A model generated the notes under the pieces. It had not been told where the DNA came from and ran no database searches. It saw only the letters and a program-made list of their open reading frames with translations. DNA of 64,000 nt from Bacillus sp. CECT 9360 (GTDB lineage Bacteria; Bacillota; Bacilli; Bacillales; DSM-1321): positions 124,001-188,000 of the forward strand of contig NZ_CAKKNA010000008.1 in NCBI RefSeq assembly GCF_918741275.1. Direction: 5' to 3'. Position 1 is the first letter of the stretch. Every line of letters begins with the position of its first letter. Shown here piece by piece: positions 26,341 to 34,578 of this stretch. The position numbers and the translations under genes are program-made.

Positions 26341-27207
26341 TTATTTAATTAGCTCATTTAGTGTGACTCTTTCTTGCTCTGTAAGCGGAATGAGCGGCAA
26401 TCTGACAGATCCTACATCCATTCCTTTCAATTGCAAGGCTGTTTTTACTGGAGCGGGGTTTGGCGCTGCAAACAGCCCTTCCATGACCGGCAATAAGCTT
26501 TGGTGAAGCTTTGCCGCTTCTTTATGGTTGCCTTGCAGGAATTGATCGATCATTGCCTGCATTTCTTTGCCGATGACGTGTGAGGCGACCGATACGACTC
26601 CAACTCCGCCGATGGATAGCACAGGAAGCGTAATTCCGTCATCACCGCTGTAAAGCAAAAAGTCCTCATCAGTGCCTGCAACGATTTCCGTCATCGCATT
26701 TAAATTCCCACTTGCTTCTTTAACAGCGACAATATTAGGGATCTGCGAGAGCCTGATAACTGTTCCTGGTTCGATATTAACCGTCGATCTTCCCGGAATG
26801 TTGTAAATCATAACTGGGAGGTCAGTGCTTTCAGCAATCGCCTTAAAATGCTGATACAGCCCTTCCTGACTTGGCTTGTTATAATACGGAGCTACGAGCA
26901 TAATGGCATCCGCACCGCTTTGTTCAGCCTTCTTCGTCAGCTCGATGGAAGCATACGTATTGTTGCTGCCAGTACCCATTGTGATAGGAACCCGCTTTTC
27001 AACAACTTTAACAACATGACGGAGCAGGGCCATTTTTTCTTCTGTAGATAAGGTCGGTGATTCGCCTGTTGTTCCGGCAAGCACGAGTGAATCCGTGCCG
27101 TTTTCGATTAAGTAATTCACCAGCTGGGTCGTTTTCGTAAAATCAATATTTCCCTTTTTGTCAAAAGGAGTAACCATCGCGGTTGAAACTCTTCCAAAAT
27201 ATACCAT
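26341..27207 (-). CDS. dapA: 4-hydroxy-tetrahydrodipicolinate synthase
   Basis: DapA condenses pyruvate with aspartate semialdehyde, the branch point to lysine, peptidoglycan diaminopimelate and spore dipicolinate. The 288-residue protein has the family motifs GTTGESPTL (about 41), the catalytic Tyr in MIYNIPGR (about 130) and the Schiff-base Lys in VAVKEASG (about 160). ATG 27207 is chosen six bases after AGAGGTG; the GTG at 27216 is part of that site. It is the last gene of the dpaA-dpaB-asd-dapG-dapA cluster, as in B. subtilis. Confidence 0.97.
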   Translation of the reverse strand: MVYFGRVSTAMVTPFDKKGNIDFTKTTQLVNYLIENGTDSLVLAGTTGESPTLSTEEKMALLRHVVKVVEKRVPITMGTGSNNTYASIELTKKAEQSGADAIMLVAPYYNKPSQEGLYQHFKAIAESTDLPVMIYNIPGRSTVNIEPGTVIRLSQIPNIVAVKEASGNLNAMTEIVAGTDEDFLLYSGDDGITLPVLSIGGVGVVSVASHVIGKEMQAMIDQFLQGNHKEAAKLHQSLLPVMEGLFAAPNPAPVKTALQLKGMDVGSVRLPLIPLTEQERVTLNELIK

Positions 27208-27238
27208 ATCAAACACCTCTTGATTTATTAGACAATCA

Positions 27239-28480
27239 TTAATCCGTTATGCGGTGATCCACCGCTTCTATATGCAGCTCAAAGGTATTGTGCAGAGAAT
27301 TCACTGCTTCCACTAGGTCATCTTCTTTTACAAGGACCCAGATCGTTGTATGGCTGTCCGCCGATTGAAGAATACCGATCCCTTTCTCAGAAAGCGCGGT
27401 AACGATTTTCGCTGCCACACCGGGAACACCATTGATTCCTGCACCTACTACTGATACCTTGGCGCAATTTTTTTGAATCGCAGGTTCATACCCGAGACTC
27501 TTCAGGATTTCTATCGCGCGTGCAGTCATTTCATCGGTTACGGTGTAAATGGCCGCATTAGGCGAAATGTTGATGAAGTCAACGGATATGGACGCATTTG
27601 CCATAGCCTGGAATACTTCCGCTTGAAGATCGTACTGGTCCTTTTTTGCGGTCACTTTAATCTGAGTGATTTGTGAAACATGGGCTATTCCAGTAACTAA
27701 GCGTTCACGAATGTCGCTGCCTTGGTTATCCCTGTTAATCGTCGTTACAAGCGTGCCCAGCTCATCTGTATAAGTTGAACGGATTCTGATCGGTACTTTT
27801 GCCTGCATGGCGATTTCTACGGCACGCGGGTGGATGACTTTTGCCCCCTGATAGGCCATGTTGCACACCTCATTGTAGGTAACTACTGAAAGCGGACGAG
27901 CGTTCTCTGCAATCCTTGGGTCTGCAGTCATGATACCGTCCACATCCGTGTAGATATCAACCCATTCGGCCTTGAGGGCCGCCCCAAGGGCAGCTGCGGA
28001 TGTGTCGCTGCCTCCGCGGCCAATCGTGGTAACATCGCCATTTTTCGCGGCTCCCTGAAAGCCGGCCACAACGACTACTTCCTGGTTTTCAAGCTCTTTC
28101 AAGATACGCTCGCTTTTCATTTCTATTATTTTTGCACTTGTATGCTCTCCATTAGTCCGGAATCCGGCCTGTGCTCCTGTATACGCGGTTGCTTTTATCC
28201 CATTCACAAGCAACATATTTGTAAAAACGACAGTAGAAATGGTTTCTCCTACCGATAAAAGCAAGTCCTGCTCTCTTTTCGAAATTTTGCTGTCAGACCC
28301 GTTTACAAGCGAGTACAGCGTATCTGTCGAGTAAGGTTCGCCTTTTCTGCCCATGGCCGATACGACGACTACCACTTTGAAGCCATCACTTATTGCTTTT
28401 TTGATATGCCTTAATGCGTGCGATCTGCTTTCTTCATCCCGAACCGAAGTTCCACCGAATTTCTGAACGATGATTTTCAT
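27239..28480 (-). CDS. dapG: Aspartate kinase I
   Basis: The 413-residue aspartokinase starts MKIIVQKFGGTSVRDEESR, the kinase signature, and contains GFQGA and GRGGSDTSAAALGA (about 160-172). Two ACT domains occupy about residues 265-410. B. subtilis DapG is the diaminopimelate-inhibited isoform that serves cell wall and spore dipicolinate synthesis. No lysine riboswitch is visible upstream, in keeping with that isoform. It lies between asd and dapA, with a stable hairpin in the asd-dapG gap. Confidence 0.96.
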   Translation of the reverse strand: MKIIVQKFGGTSVRDEESRSHALRHIKKAISDGFKVVVVVSAMGRKGEPYSTDTLYSLVNGSDSKISKREQDLLLSVGETISTVVFTNMLLVNGIKATAYTGAQAGFRTNGEHTSAKIIEMKSERILKELENQEVVVVAGFQGAAKNGDVTTIGRGGSDTSAAALGAALKAEWVDIYTDVDGIMTADPRIAENARPLSVVTYNEVCNMAYQGAKVIHPRAVEIAMQAKVPIRIRSTYTDELGTLVTTINRDNQGSDIRERLVTGIAHVSQITQIKVTAKKDQYDLQAEVFQAMANASISVDFINISPNAAIYTVTDEMTARAIEILKSLGYEPAIQKNCAKVSVVGAGINGVPGVAAKIVTALSEKGIGILQSADSHTTIWVLVKEDDLVEAVNSLHNTFELHIEAVDHRITD

Positions 28481-28499
28481 AGAAACACCTCAAATATAA

Positions 28500-28519
28500 G
28501 TCAGCGACGAATCGCTGAC
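28500..28519 (-). other. Intercistronic TTCG-loop hairpin between asd and dapG
   Basis: On the minus strand GTCAGCGA, loop TTCG, TCGCTGAC form a perfect 8-bp stem with a stable tetraloop, not followed by a T-run. It may stabilise or process the polycistronic mRNA rather than end it. Confidence 0.7.
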
Positions 28520-28538
28520 CATGCTTTTCCTGTAGTAT

Positions 28539-29594
28539 TTATTTTACTGAGACTAATCCTAATTTTAACAGGCTTTCGGCGATTTGTACTGAATTCCATG
28601 CTGCCCCTTTGAGGAGGTTATCGGAAACAACCCATAAATGAAAGCCTTTATCTTGATCCAGGTCTTTCCGGATTCTACCCACAAAAACGTCATTTTTACC
28701 AACTGCATCTGCAGGCATCGGATAAACCTGGTTTTCCGGATCATCCTGCAAGACAACGCCTGGTGCCGTTTTTAGCAGCTCTTTAAGCTGTACTGCGGTG
28801 ACTCGTTCGCTTTCTACTTCAATATAGACCGATTCTGAGTGTCCGGTAACGACAGGCAGACGGACGCACGTAGCCGCAACGGGAAGCTCCGGCATATGCA
28901 TGATCTTCTTCGTTTCATTAATCATCTTCATTTCTTCAAAGGTGAACCCGTTGTCTTGGAATTTATCAATTTGCGGAATCACGTTAAAGGCAATCTGGTA
29001 ATGCTTTTTGTCGCCTTTAACCGGTAAAACGGACGCCTCGGGTGCTTCTTCGTTCAAAATGGCCTGAGACTGGCCTTTCAATTCTGCGATAGCAGCGGCC
29101 CCGGCACCTGAAACGGCCTGATAAGTCGACACGACCACTTTATCGAGGCCGTATTTTTTTCTGATCGGCTCGAGAGCCACGACCATTTGTATCGTAGAAC
29201 AGTTCGGGTTGGCGATGATGCCATTGTGCAGCTTCAGGTCTTCCTCATTCACTTCAGGAACCACAAGCGGGGTATTCTCGTCCATGCGGAAAGCGCTCGT
29301 ATTATCGATCACAATAGCTCCGCGCTTTACCGCTTCGGGAGCAAACTCCTTTGATATGCTGCCTCCTGCGCTGAATAAAGCAATATCAATTCCCTCAAAG
29401 CTTTCTGGCTTTGCTTCCTGGACTTCGATTTCTTCGCCTTTAAATGATATCTTTTTCCCCGCTGAACGTGCCGAAGATAACAGGGTTAATTTCTTTATCG
29501 GCAAATCTCGCTTTTCTAGCGTTGCGATCATTTGCTGGCCTACCGCACCGGTTGCTCCTAAAACCGCGACATTCAATCCGGATAATTGTGTCAT
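28539..29594 (-). CDS. asd: Aspartate-semialdehyde dehydrogenase
   Basis: Asd reduces aspartyl phosphate to the semialdehyde. The 352-residue protein has the Rossmann motif GATGAVGQ (about residues 11-18) and the catalytic Cys in NPNCSTIQ (about 130). ATG 29594 is used: AAAGGGGA lies nine bases upstream and the protein then starts [12 protein letters not shown] like its homologues. The upstream region contains a perfect 14-bp inverted repeat whose second arm adjoins the ribosome binding site, and an inverted family 1 repeat. Confidence 0.96.
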   Translation of the reverse strand: MTQLSGLNVAVLGATGAVGQQMIATLEKRDLPIKKLTLLSSARSAGKKISFKGEEIEVQEAKPESFEGIDIALFSAGGSISKEFAPEAVKRGAIVIDNTSAFRMDENTPLVVPEVNEEDLKLHNGIIANPNCSTIQMVVALEPIRKKYGLDKVVVSTYQAVSGAGAAAIAELKGQSQAILNEEAPEASVLPVKGDKKHYQIAFNVIPQIDKFQDNGFTFEEMKMINETKKIMHMPELPVAATCVRLPVVTGHSESVYIEVESERVTAVQLKELLKTAPGVVLQDDPENQVYPMPADAVGKNDVFVGRIRKDLDQDKGFHLWVVSDNLLKGAAWNSVQIAESLLKLGLVSVK

Positions 29595-29613
29595 CAAAAA
29601 CATTCCCCTTTTC

Positions 29614-29754
29614 AAAAAACCATACAGATTTATAATCTATCGTTTACGTATTTTTTACTATACTTTCAAGAATATCATATATCTTATCATATTAGAATGT
29701 GAAAGAATCAAACTTTTGTGTTAAAAATTTCTGCAAAAGGCTGTATGGTTTTTT
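29614..29754. repeat. Perfect 14-bp inverted repeat framing the asd leader
   Basis: AAAAAACCATACAG (29614-29627) and CTGTATGGTTTTTT (29741-29754) are exact inverted copies about 113 bases apart. The enclosed DNA is very AT-rich and may hold an asd promoter (for example GATTATAAAT near the asd side). In a minus-strand transcript the second arm ends in TTTTTT immediately before the asd ribosome binding site. Confidence 0.75.
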
Positions 29755-29759
29755 AGGAG

Positions 29760-29848
29760 AAAGGAAAGCCTGCACCATCTATCTGCATAAGTACAACGGC
29801 ATCTGATCGCCGCCTTCAGAACGCTTGCCAATCGGTGGGTTTTCTTTA
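29760..29848 (+). repeat. Dispersed repeat family 1, copy F (inverted; dpaB-asd intergenic)
   Basis: Read on the plus strand this copy gives ATCTGCATAAGTACAACGGC, a GCCGCCTTCAGAACGC segment and CTTGCC-AATC-GGTGGG followed by TTTTCTTT. It is the only copy of the family oriented against the local genes. It nearly touches the inverted repeat at 29614-29754. Confidence 0.75.
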
Positions 29849-29860
29849 CTGTCTTTTTCT

Positions 29861-30460
29861 TTAGGAGGGGTCTTTGTATCTCTCGACGAGAACAGGCTGG
29901 ATCTGCTCACCCTTAAGCGCGTGAACGATCGTCTCCCTTACCATGCCCATCCTTGCCACCATGGAGTTTGGTTTCTTATCCGGATCATCCTGACCATATG
30001 GCACAAAATAAACATCTTTTGCAGCCATTAGTCTCATCAGATTAACTCCGTTTAAGCCAAGAGCATCATTTGTTGAAATCCCGAGAACAACCGGACGGTG
30101 GTTTCGCATGGTTGCTTTAGCGGCCATCAATACAGGGGAGTCAGTCAATGCATTGGCCATCTTGCTCAATGAATTACCGGTTAACGGGGCAATTACCATG
30201 CAGGCAAGTGGCATTTTAGGACCAAGAGGCTCTGCTTTAACCATCGTATCGATTACGTGATGGCCTGTTAGCTTTTCGATTCTATCGATCCAGTCCTCGC
30301 CCTTGCCAAATCTTGTTTCTGTATTTTTTACCGTTGCAGTGACGATTGGAATCACCTCGACGCCTTCGTTTACCAATTTCTCGATTTCCGGAAAAACGAT
30401 ATCATAGGTGCAATGGGAACCAGTAAGTCCAAAGCCGATTCTCTTCCCTTTCAAAGTCAT
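29861..30460 (-). CDS. dpaB: Dipicolinate synthase subunit B (flavoprotein)
   Basis: The 199-residue protein begins with the flavoprotein/HFCD-type fold (KRIGFGLTGSHCTYD) and contains TGNSLSKMANALTDSPVLMAAKA. DpaB (SpoVFB) works with DpaA to oxidise the product of DapA to dipicolinic acid in the mother cell during sporulation. It starts 5 bases after dpaA ends, with AAAGGGG upstream. The dapG and dapA enzymes that supply its precursor follow. Confidence 0.96.
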   Translation of the reverse strand: MTLKGKRIGFGLTGSHCTYDIVFPEIEKLVNEGVEVIPIVTATVKNTETRFGKGEDWIDRIEKLTGHHVIDTMVKAEPLGPKMPLACMVIAPLTGNSLSKMANALTDSPVLMAAKATMRNHRPVVLGISTNDALGLNGVNLMRLMAAKDVYFVPYGQDDPDKKPNSMVARMGMVRETIVHALKGEQIQPVLVERYKDPS

Positions 30461-30465
30461 GACGT

Positions 30466-31359
30466 TTACCCCTTTCTTTTTTTCATATCTTCTCTAATGA
30501 GCTGTGCAAGTACATTGGCTAATATCTTCCCTGCTGTTTTGGGAGCGACAATCCCAGGTAGTCCCGGGGCGAGCAGGGCCTTGATTCCCCTTTTTTCCGC
30601 GTAACGGAAGTCAGTGCCCCCCGGTTTTGAAGCAAGATCGATTAAAAGCGTATGGACGGGCATGTTCGCCAGTACTGATGCGGTTACAATTTGTACCGGG
30701 ATTGTATTTATGCATATATCCACGTCTCTAACCGCTTTGGAGAGCTCATCCAGATGGAAAGGGTCCATCGCCATTTCAGTTATTCTGGCGAGGTCCTCGC
30801 TCTTTCTTGCGCCAACCTTTACCTTTGCGCCTATCGCTTGGAACGTCCTGGCAACACTCATTCCTGTCCGGCCGAAACCAAGAACGACCACATTTGAACC
30901 ATGGATGGTAAAGTCAGTATGCTGGATGGCCATCATGATGGTCCCTTCTACAGTAGGGATGGAATTATAAATCGCCACATCATCTCTTTCAAAGAGTTGA
31001 ACGAGCCGCCGTTTTGTTTTTTTGATAATTGCATTTAAATAATCATTGCTGATTCCGGAATAAACCGTACAATGTGTTGGGGTTTTTGAAAGGATTTCCT
31101 CAGTGATGTATACTTCTTCATTGGAAAAGATTGTTTCAACCTTTCCTTCAGTATTTGTACCCGGAACCGGCAAAATGATCGTGTCAATATCAGATAAATT
31201 GAGTTCACTCAACTTTTCTTTTATAGCGCCTGAAAAGGAGTGGTCCAGCTGTTCAAAGCCTACCAATGATAGTTTGGCATCAAGCTCTGTGAGTTTGCGG
31301 ACTACCTCCAGCTGGCGAGCGTCTCCGCCTATCACCGCAATATGCATGCCTGTCAGCAT
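30466..31359 (-). CDS. dpaA: Dipicolinate synthase subunit A
   Basis: The 297-residue protein starts MLTGMHIAVIGGDARQLEV and has an NAD(P)-binding fold in its second half (VVVLGFGRTGMSVARTF, about 155-172) and the conserved ALLAPGLPGIVAPKTAG near the end. It is SpoVFA, the dehydrogenase-like subunit of dipicolinate synthase. A sigma-K-like promoter lies about 55-82 bases upstream, in keeping with late mother-cell expression. AGGTGA precedes the ATG. Confidence 0.97.
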   Translation of the reverse strand: MLTGMHIAVIGGDARQLEVVRKLTELDAKLSLVGFEQLDHSFSGAIKEKLSELNLSDIDTIILPVPGTNTEGKVETIFSNEEVYITEEILSKTPTHCTVYSGISNDYLNAIIKKTKRRLVQLFERDDVAIYNSIPTVEGTIMMAIQHTDFTIHGSNVVVLGFGRTGMSVARTFQAIGAKVKVGARKSEDLARITEMAMDPFHLDELSKAVRDVDICINTIPVQIVTASVLANMPVHTLLIDLASKPGGTDFRYAEKRGIKALLAPGLPGIVAPKTAGKILANVLAQLIREDMKKRKG

Positions 31360-31413
31360 TAAGCTGTCACCTTCTTTTATTGAGAGATATCAAAATTCAG
31401 GTTTTTACCTTCA

Positions 31414-31441
31414 CATCTTATGTTTTTTTCACGGGATAGGT
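31414..31441 (-). promoter_or_regulatory. Sigma-K-like promoter of dpaAB
   Basis: The minus strand reads ACC (31441-31439), 16 bases, then CATAAGATG (31422-31414). This fits the sigma-K pattern AC-N16/17-CATAnnnTA with one mismatch. Sigma-K control of dpaAB is known in B. subtilis. Confidence 0.7.
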
Positions 31442-31506
31442 GAATTGTTTCAGGTTTTCGATTTACTTTTGGACAGTATCTCGATTAGATTAAGAAGATA
31501 AATGCA

Positions 31507-31532
31507 TAAAAAAAACGCCTCCGAAAAGGCGG
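31507..31532 (-). terminator. Terminator of ymxH
   Basis: On the minus strand CGCCT and AGGCG pair (extended by ACCGCCT context) around TTTTCGG-type loop sequence and are followed by eight T residues. It isolates the sporulation-specific dpaA promoter from ymxH transcription. Confidence 0.9.
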
Positions 31533-31574
31533 TTCAGGTGGTTGCTGATTAGATTTATCCCTTTTTTATGGTTA

Positions 31575-31859
31575 TTAATCCGGGAATTTTATTTTTTGCG
31601 GCAATTCCTGCTCGGAATACGGTTGATGTTCCGGTATATCGATTATAATCATATCTGTTCCGATTTTTTTTATATGCTTCCATGGGACACGGATTTCATT
31701 TCCATTCCGCTTCAGCCCGAACCATTTCACAGACGGGATAATCAGCGCTGTAATCTGACCGCTTTCATTTATTTCAAGATCTGTCTGCCCGAGAACGCCA
31801 AGGCGCTCCGCTCTTTTCACATCAACGATTTCTTTTCCGCTAAGTTCACTAAGTCTCAA
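31575..31859 (-). CDS. ymxH: YlmC/YmxH family PRC-barrel sporulation protein
   Basis: The 94-residue protein has a single PRC-barrel domain (MRLSELSGKEIVDVKRAERLG, WKHIKKIGTDMIIIDI) and matches the YlmC/YmxH family conserved in spore formers. Its molecular role is not known. The start is TTG at 31859 behind GGAGGAGGA. It lies between mlpA and dpaA as in B. subtilis, but a family 2 repeat is inserted upstream of it. Confidence 0.9.
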   Translation of the reverse strand: MRLSELSGKEIVDVKRAERLGVLGQTDLEINESGQITALIIPSVKWFGLKRNGNEIRVPWKHIKKIGTDMIIIDIPEHQPYSEQELPQKIKFPD

Positions 31860-31955
31860 ATCAAAGTCCTCCTCCTCTTTTATCTTTACTAATCTATATC
31901 CTTAAATTCAATGGATTAGAAGTACATTCGTCATACAAAAGAAGTAGGTGAACTT

Positions 31956-32150
31956 AGAAAAGCGCAAGCGCCCTGGAAGTAAGGAAGAACGACTAAGACC
32001 ACCACATCGTTATGTCTTCGTCGTTCTGACCCACATCCTGTGGGCCTCCGACAGGCATAAGACGAACCGCGAGGAGGCGTTCCTAAAGTGAAACAGCGAT
32101 TTGGCTTATGACCCGAGGGGCTGGGCGCTGTAGCTAGACATCTGTCAAAG
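31956..32150 (+). repeat. Dispersed repeat family 2, copy 2 (mlpA-ymxH intergenic, long form)
   Basis: This copy starts GAAAAGCGCAAGCGCCC and includes a hairpin made of AGAACGACTAAGAC and GTCTTCGTCGTTCT. It ends with GCTAGACATCTGTCAAAG before TTAAAAAG. Together with the 58226 copy it is the longest form in the window. It fills most of the 364-base gap between mlpA and ymxH; the rest holds the mlpA terminator and the ymxH ribosome binding site. Confidence 0.85.
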
Positions 32151-32182
32151 TTAAAAAGTTATACTATCTCTTATCTTCAAAA

Positions 32183-32217
32183 AAAGACCTCGCTTTCCTA
32201 AACAGGAGAGCAAGATC
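32183..32217 (-). terminator. Terminator of mlpA
   Basis: On the minus strand GATCTTGCTCTCCT pairs with AGGAAAGCGAGGTC (with G-U pairs) around GTTT and is followed by TTTTTTT, seven bases past the stop codon. Confidence 0.88.
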
Positions 32218-32223
32218 CTTTTA

Positions 32224-33456
32224 TTATTTTTTCCAATCATCCAGCGGGCTGATTAAGGAAGAAGAGTAGTTATCTGAAAAAATTTGATTGGCAAGCGTAT
32301 TGACGCTATCCTCCGTAACTTCATCAATCATTTCGACGATTTCGTCGAGTGATTTATGCTTTTCAAGCAACAACTCATTTTTGCCGTTCCTGCTCATCCG
32401 GCTGTTCGTGCTTTCCAAGCTGAGCATTAAGCTTCCTTTAAGCTGTTCTTTGCTGTTTCTCAGTTCTTTCTCGGTGATTCCCTCTCGTTTGAGGGTCGTC
32501 AGCGTTTCCTGGATCGTTTCATACAGGCTATCGAGCTGGTTCGCACCCGTGCCTCCATAAATCGTAACCAATCCGCTGTCCTGATAACCGGAATGGTAAG
32601 AGTATACGGAATAAGCGAGGCCTCGCTGTTCCCTGACTTCTTGGAATAGGCGGCTGCTCATGCTCCCACCGAGGATATTGTTGAGCACGATCAAGCTATA
32701 CACGTCTTGATGGCCAATTTGCAGCCCTTCAAAACCAAGACATAAATGCGCCTGTTCTGTTTCTTTCTTCCGGGAAAGCTTGTTTTGATGAAAGCCCGGT
32801 TTGATAAGCTTAGCATTTTTATTGCTTCCGCCCTCATAGGAACCGAAGTAGCCTTCTACTTCTTTAATCAGACTATCGTCCACATTGCCGGCAATCGAAA
32901 TGATTACCTTGTCTGGGGTATACATATCGTGTACATATTTTTTCAGTGATTCGCTATTAAACGTATTAAGCGTTTCTTCGGTACCTAAAATCGGAAATCC
33001 GAGGGGATGCTTTTCATACACTGCCTGGCTCAATAAATCATGAACGATATCATCGGGAGTGTCTTCATACATTTTAATTTCTTCATAGACAACATTCTTT
33101 TCTTTCTGTAACTCTTCTTCATCAAAAGTAGAGTTAAAGAACATATCCGAGAGGATTTCCAAGGCGTAGCTCGCGTGGTTGTCAAGGACCTTCGCGTAAT
33201 AGCAAGTATACTCCTTTGAAGTAAATGCATTAACCTGGCCTCCAATGCTATCGAAAGACTCCGCGATTTCCCGAGCATTGCGATTGGCCGTGCCTTTAAA
33301 AAACATATGTTCTAAAAAATGCGATATTCCATTAAGCTCCGGCGTTTCATTGCGTGATCCCGTTTTTATCCAAATCCCGATAGCTGCCGAACGAACCGTT
33401 GGAATATTCTCAAGTACAATCCGAGCTCCATTTTGGCAAGTATATTTCTTAATCAA
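32224..33456 (-). CDS. mlpA: M16 family processing peptidase (MlpA/YmxG)
   Basis: The 410-residue zinc peptidase has the inverted motif HFLEHMFFKG (HxxEH at about residues 47-51) and the downstream Glu in VYEEIKMYEDTP (about 124). It is the MlpA/YmxG protein, a processing-peptidase homologue that in B. subtilis affects extracellular protease levels. The start is TTG at 33456, eight bases after AGGAGG. It lies downstream of ylxY and pnp, as in B. subtilis. This is the window's second active M16 enzyme besides YmfH. Confidence 0.94.
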   Translation of the reverse strand: MIKKYTCQNGARIVLENIPTVRSAAIGIWIKTGSRNETPELNGISHFLEHMFFKGTANRNAREIAESFDSIGGQVNAFTSKEYTCYYAKVLDNHASYALEILSDMFFNSTFDEEELQKEKNVVYEEIKMYEDTPDDIVHDLLSQAVYEKHPLGFPILGTEETLNTFNSESLKKYVHDMYTPDKVIISIAGNVDDSLIKEVEGYFGSYEGGSNKNAKLIKPGFHQNKLSRKKETEQAHLCLGFEGLQIGHQDVYSLIVLNNILGGSMSSRLFQEVREQRGLAYSVYSYHSGYQDSGLVTIYGGTGANQLDSLYETIQETLTTLKREGITEKELRNSKEQLKGSLMLSLESTNSRMSRNGKNELLLEKHKSLDEIVEMIDEVTEDSVNTLANQIFSDNYSSSLISPLDDWKK

Positions 33457-33496
33457 TTAACATTCCTCCTAGTTCTTTGCTGAGGTATAGCGAAAT

Positions 33497-34462
33497 TTAA
33501 TGAACGATTCTTGTTTCTTCAAGTGCTTCCGATACCGTCACAATATGAAGATTTTTCTTTTTTATTTCCTTAATCAGCGTTTCTAAAGAATTGGCCGAGG
33601 ATTCCGTAGGATGCATTAAAACGAATGCTCCCGGATGTACCTTTGAAAGTACCCGGTTCGTCAATACATCAGGACTTGGCTTTTGCCAGTCGATTGTATC
33701 AACGCTCCACATAATCGTTCCCATCCCTAATGAATCAGCTATTTCTACCGTTTCATCCCGATAACTGCCGCTCGGCGGCGCAAACCATTTTGGTTTTTCT
33801 TTCGCTTCTGTAACAGCCATAATGACTTCACTCGTTTTCTGTATTTCACTTTTAGAAGCTGAAGAGGAAAGTGTTTTCATATCGGGATGTGAGTAGGAGT
33901 GGTTGCCGATTTCATGGCCCCCTTCCGCAATCATTTTGGCGAGCATCGGATTATTTTTGGCCCATCTGCCTTCAAGAAAAAAAGTCGCTTTTACGTTCGT
34001 TTTTTTCAAGGTAGTAAGCATCCCCTGCAAATATTCATTTCCCCAAGCTACATTTACTAAAAGAGATACAACCGGTTTCTCCGGGTGTGCTCGATAAATC
34101 GGCGCCGGCTCGAGATCGCTTAGATGAGTTTCAGGTGAAACCTGTTTGTATATCAGTTTCTTCTCATCGAATCCACCGGACTTTTTCATGGCATGGTACG
34201 AAGCCTCAATATCGACTTTTACCCCATTATAACCCGGGACCCCTTTCCAGATCGGGTCGATTTTGGCATCGCTGGGGGGTGCTTCATATCGGCTTGCCTT
34301 ATTGTCTATTTCCAAATAAAGAGTATCCTTTTGAGCCGATACGGAAGCTGCCTCTTCTTTTAGCACGATCAAATAATGATTTGTATAAGGATTTTGCACT
34401 AATAACCATGATATACCTGCAATGGCACTTATCGCAACTATCTGCTTCCATTTATTATTCAT
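33497..34462 (-). CDS. ylxY: Polysaccharide deacetylase-like sporulation protein (YlxY), active site incomplete
   Basis: The 321-residue protein has an N-terminal membrane anchor (about 5-22) and a NodB-type domain from about residue 140. The zinc histidines are present (GNHSYSHPDM), as are motif-3 residues (APPSGSYRDE) and DTIDWQKPS. The usual motif 1 TFDDG, which carries the catalytic base and a metal-binding Asp, reads VSLLVNVAWGNEY here. Activity is therefore doubtful. ATG 34462 is used, eight bases after GGAGG; the open frame to 34558 runs through the pnp terminator. It lies between pnp and mlpA as in B. subtilis. Confidence 0.9.
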   Translation of the reverse strand: MNNKWKQIVAISAIAGISWLLVQNPYTNHYLIVLKEEAASVSAQKDTLYLEIDNKASRYEAPPSDAKIDPIWKGVPGYNGVKVDIEASYHAMKKSGGFDEKKLIYKQVSPETHLSDLEPAPIYRAHPEKPVVSLLVNVAWGNEYLQGMLTTLKKTNVKATFFLEGRWAKNNPMLAKMIAEGGHEIGNHSYSHPDMKTLSSSASKSEIQKTSEVIMAVTEAKEKPKWFAPPSGSYRDETVEIADSLGMGTIMWSVDTIDWQKPSPDVLTNRVLSKVHPGAFVLMHPTESSANSLETLIKEIKKKNLHIVTVSEALEETRIVH

Positions 34463-34534
34463 TTTTCCTGCCTCCTTCATACAAAATCTATGAAGGAAGT
34501 GGACAAGGTAGAACATAAGGCATATGTAGAAAGC

Positions 34535-34561
34535 ATAAAAAGGCATGCGTAACCGCATGCC
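34535..34561 (-). terminator. Terminator of pnp
   Basis: On the minus strand GGCATGCG and CGCATGCC pair around GTTA and are followed by TTTTTATG, 17 bases after the pnp stop. Confidence 0.93.
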
Positions 34562-34578
34562 GATTCATTCTGTCTTTA

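Noticed and set aside
28481-28538. Possible lysine riboswitch before dapG
   Set aside because: The gap is only 58 bases and contains a simple TTCG-loop hairpin, far too short for an L box.
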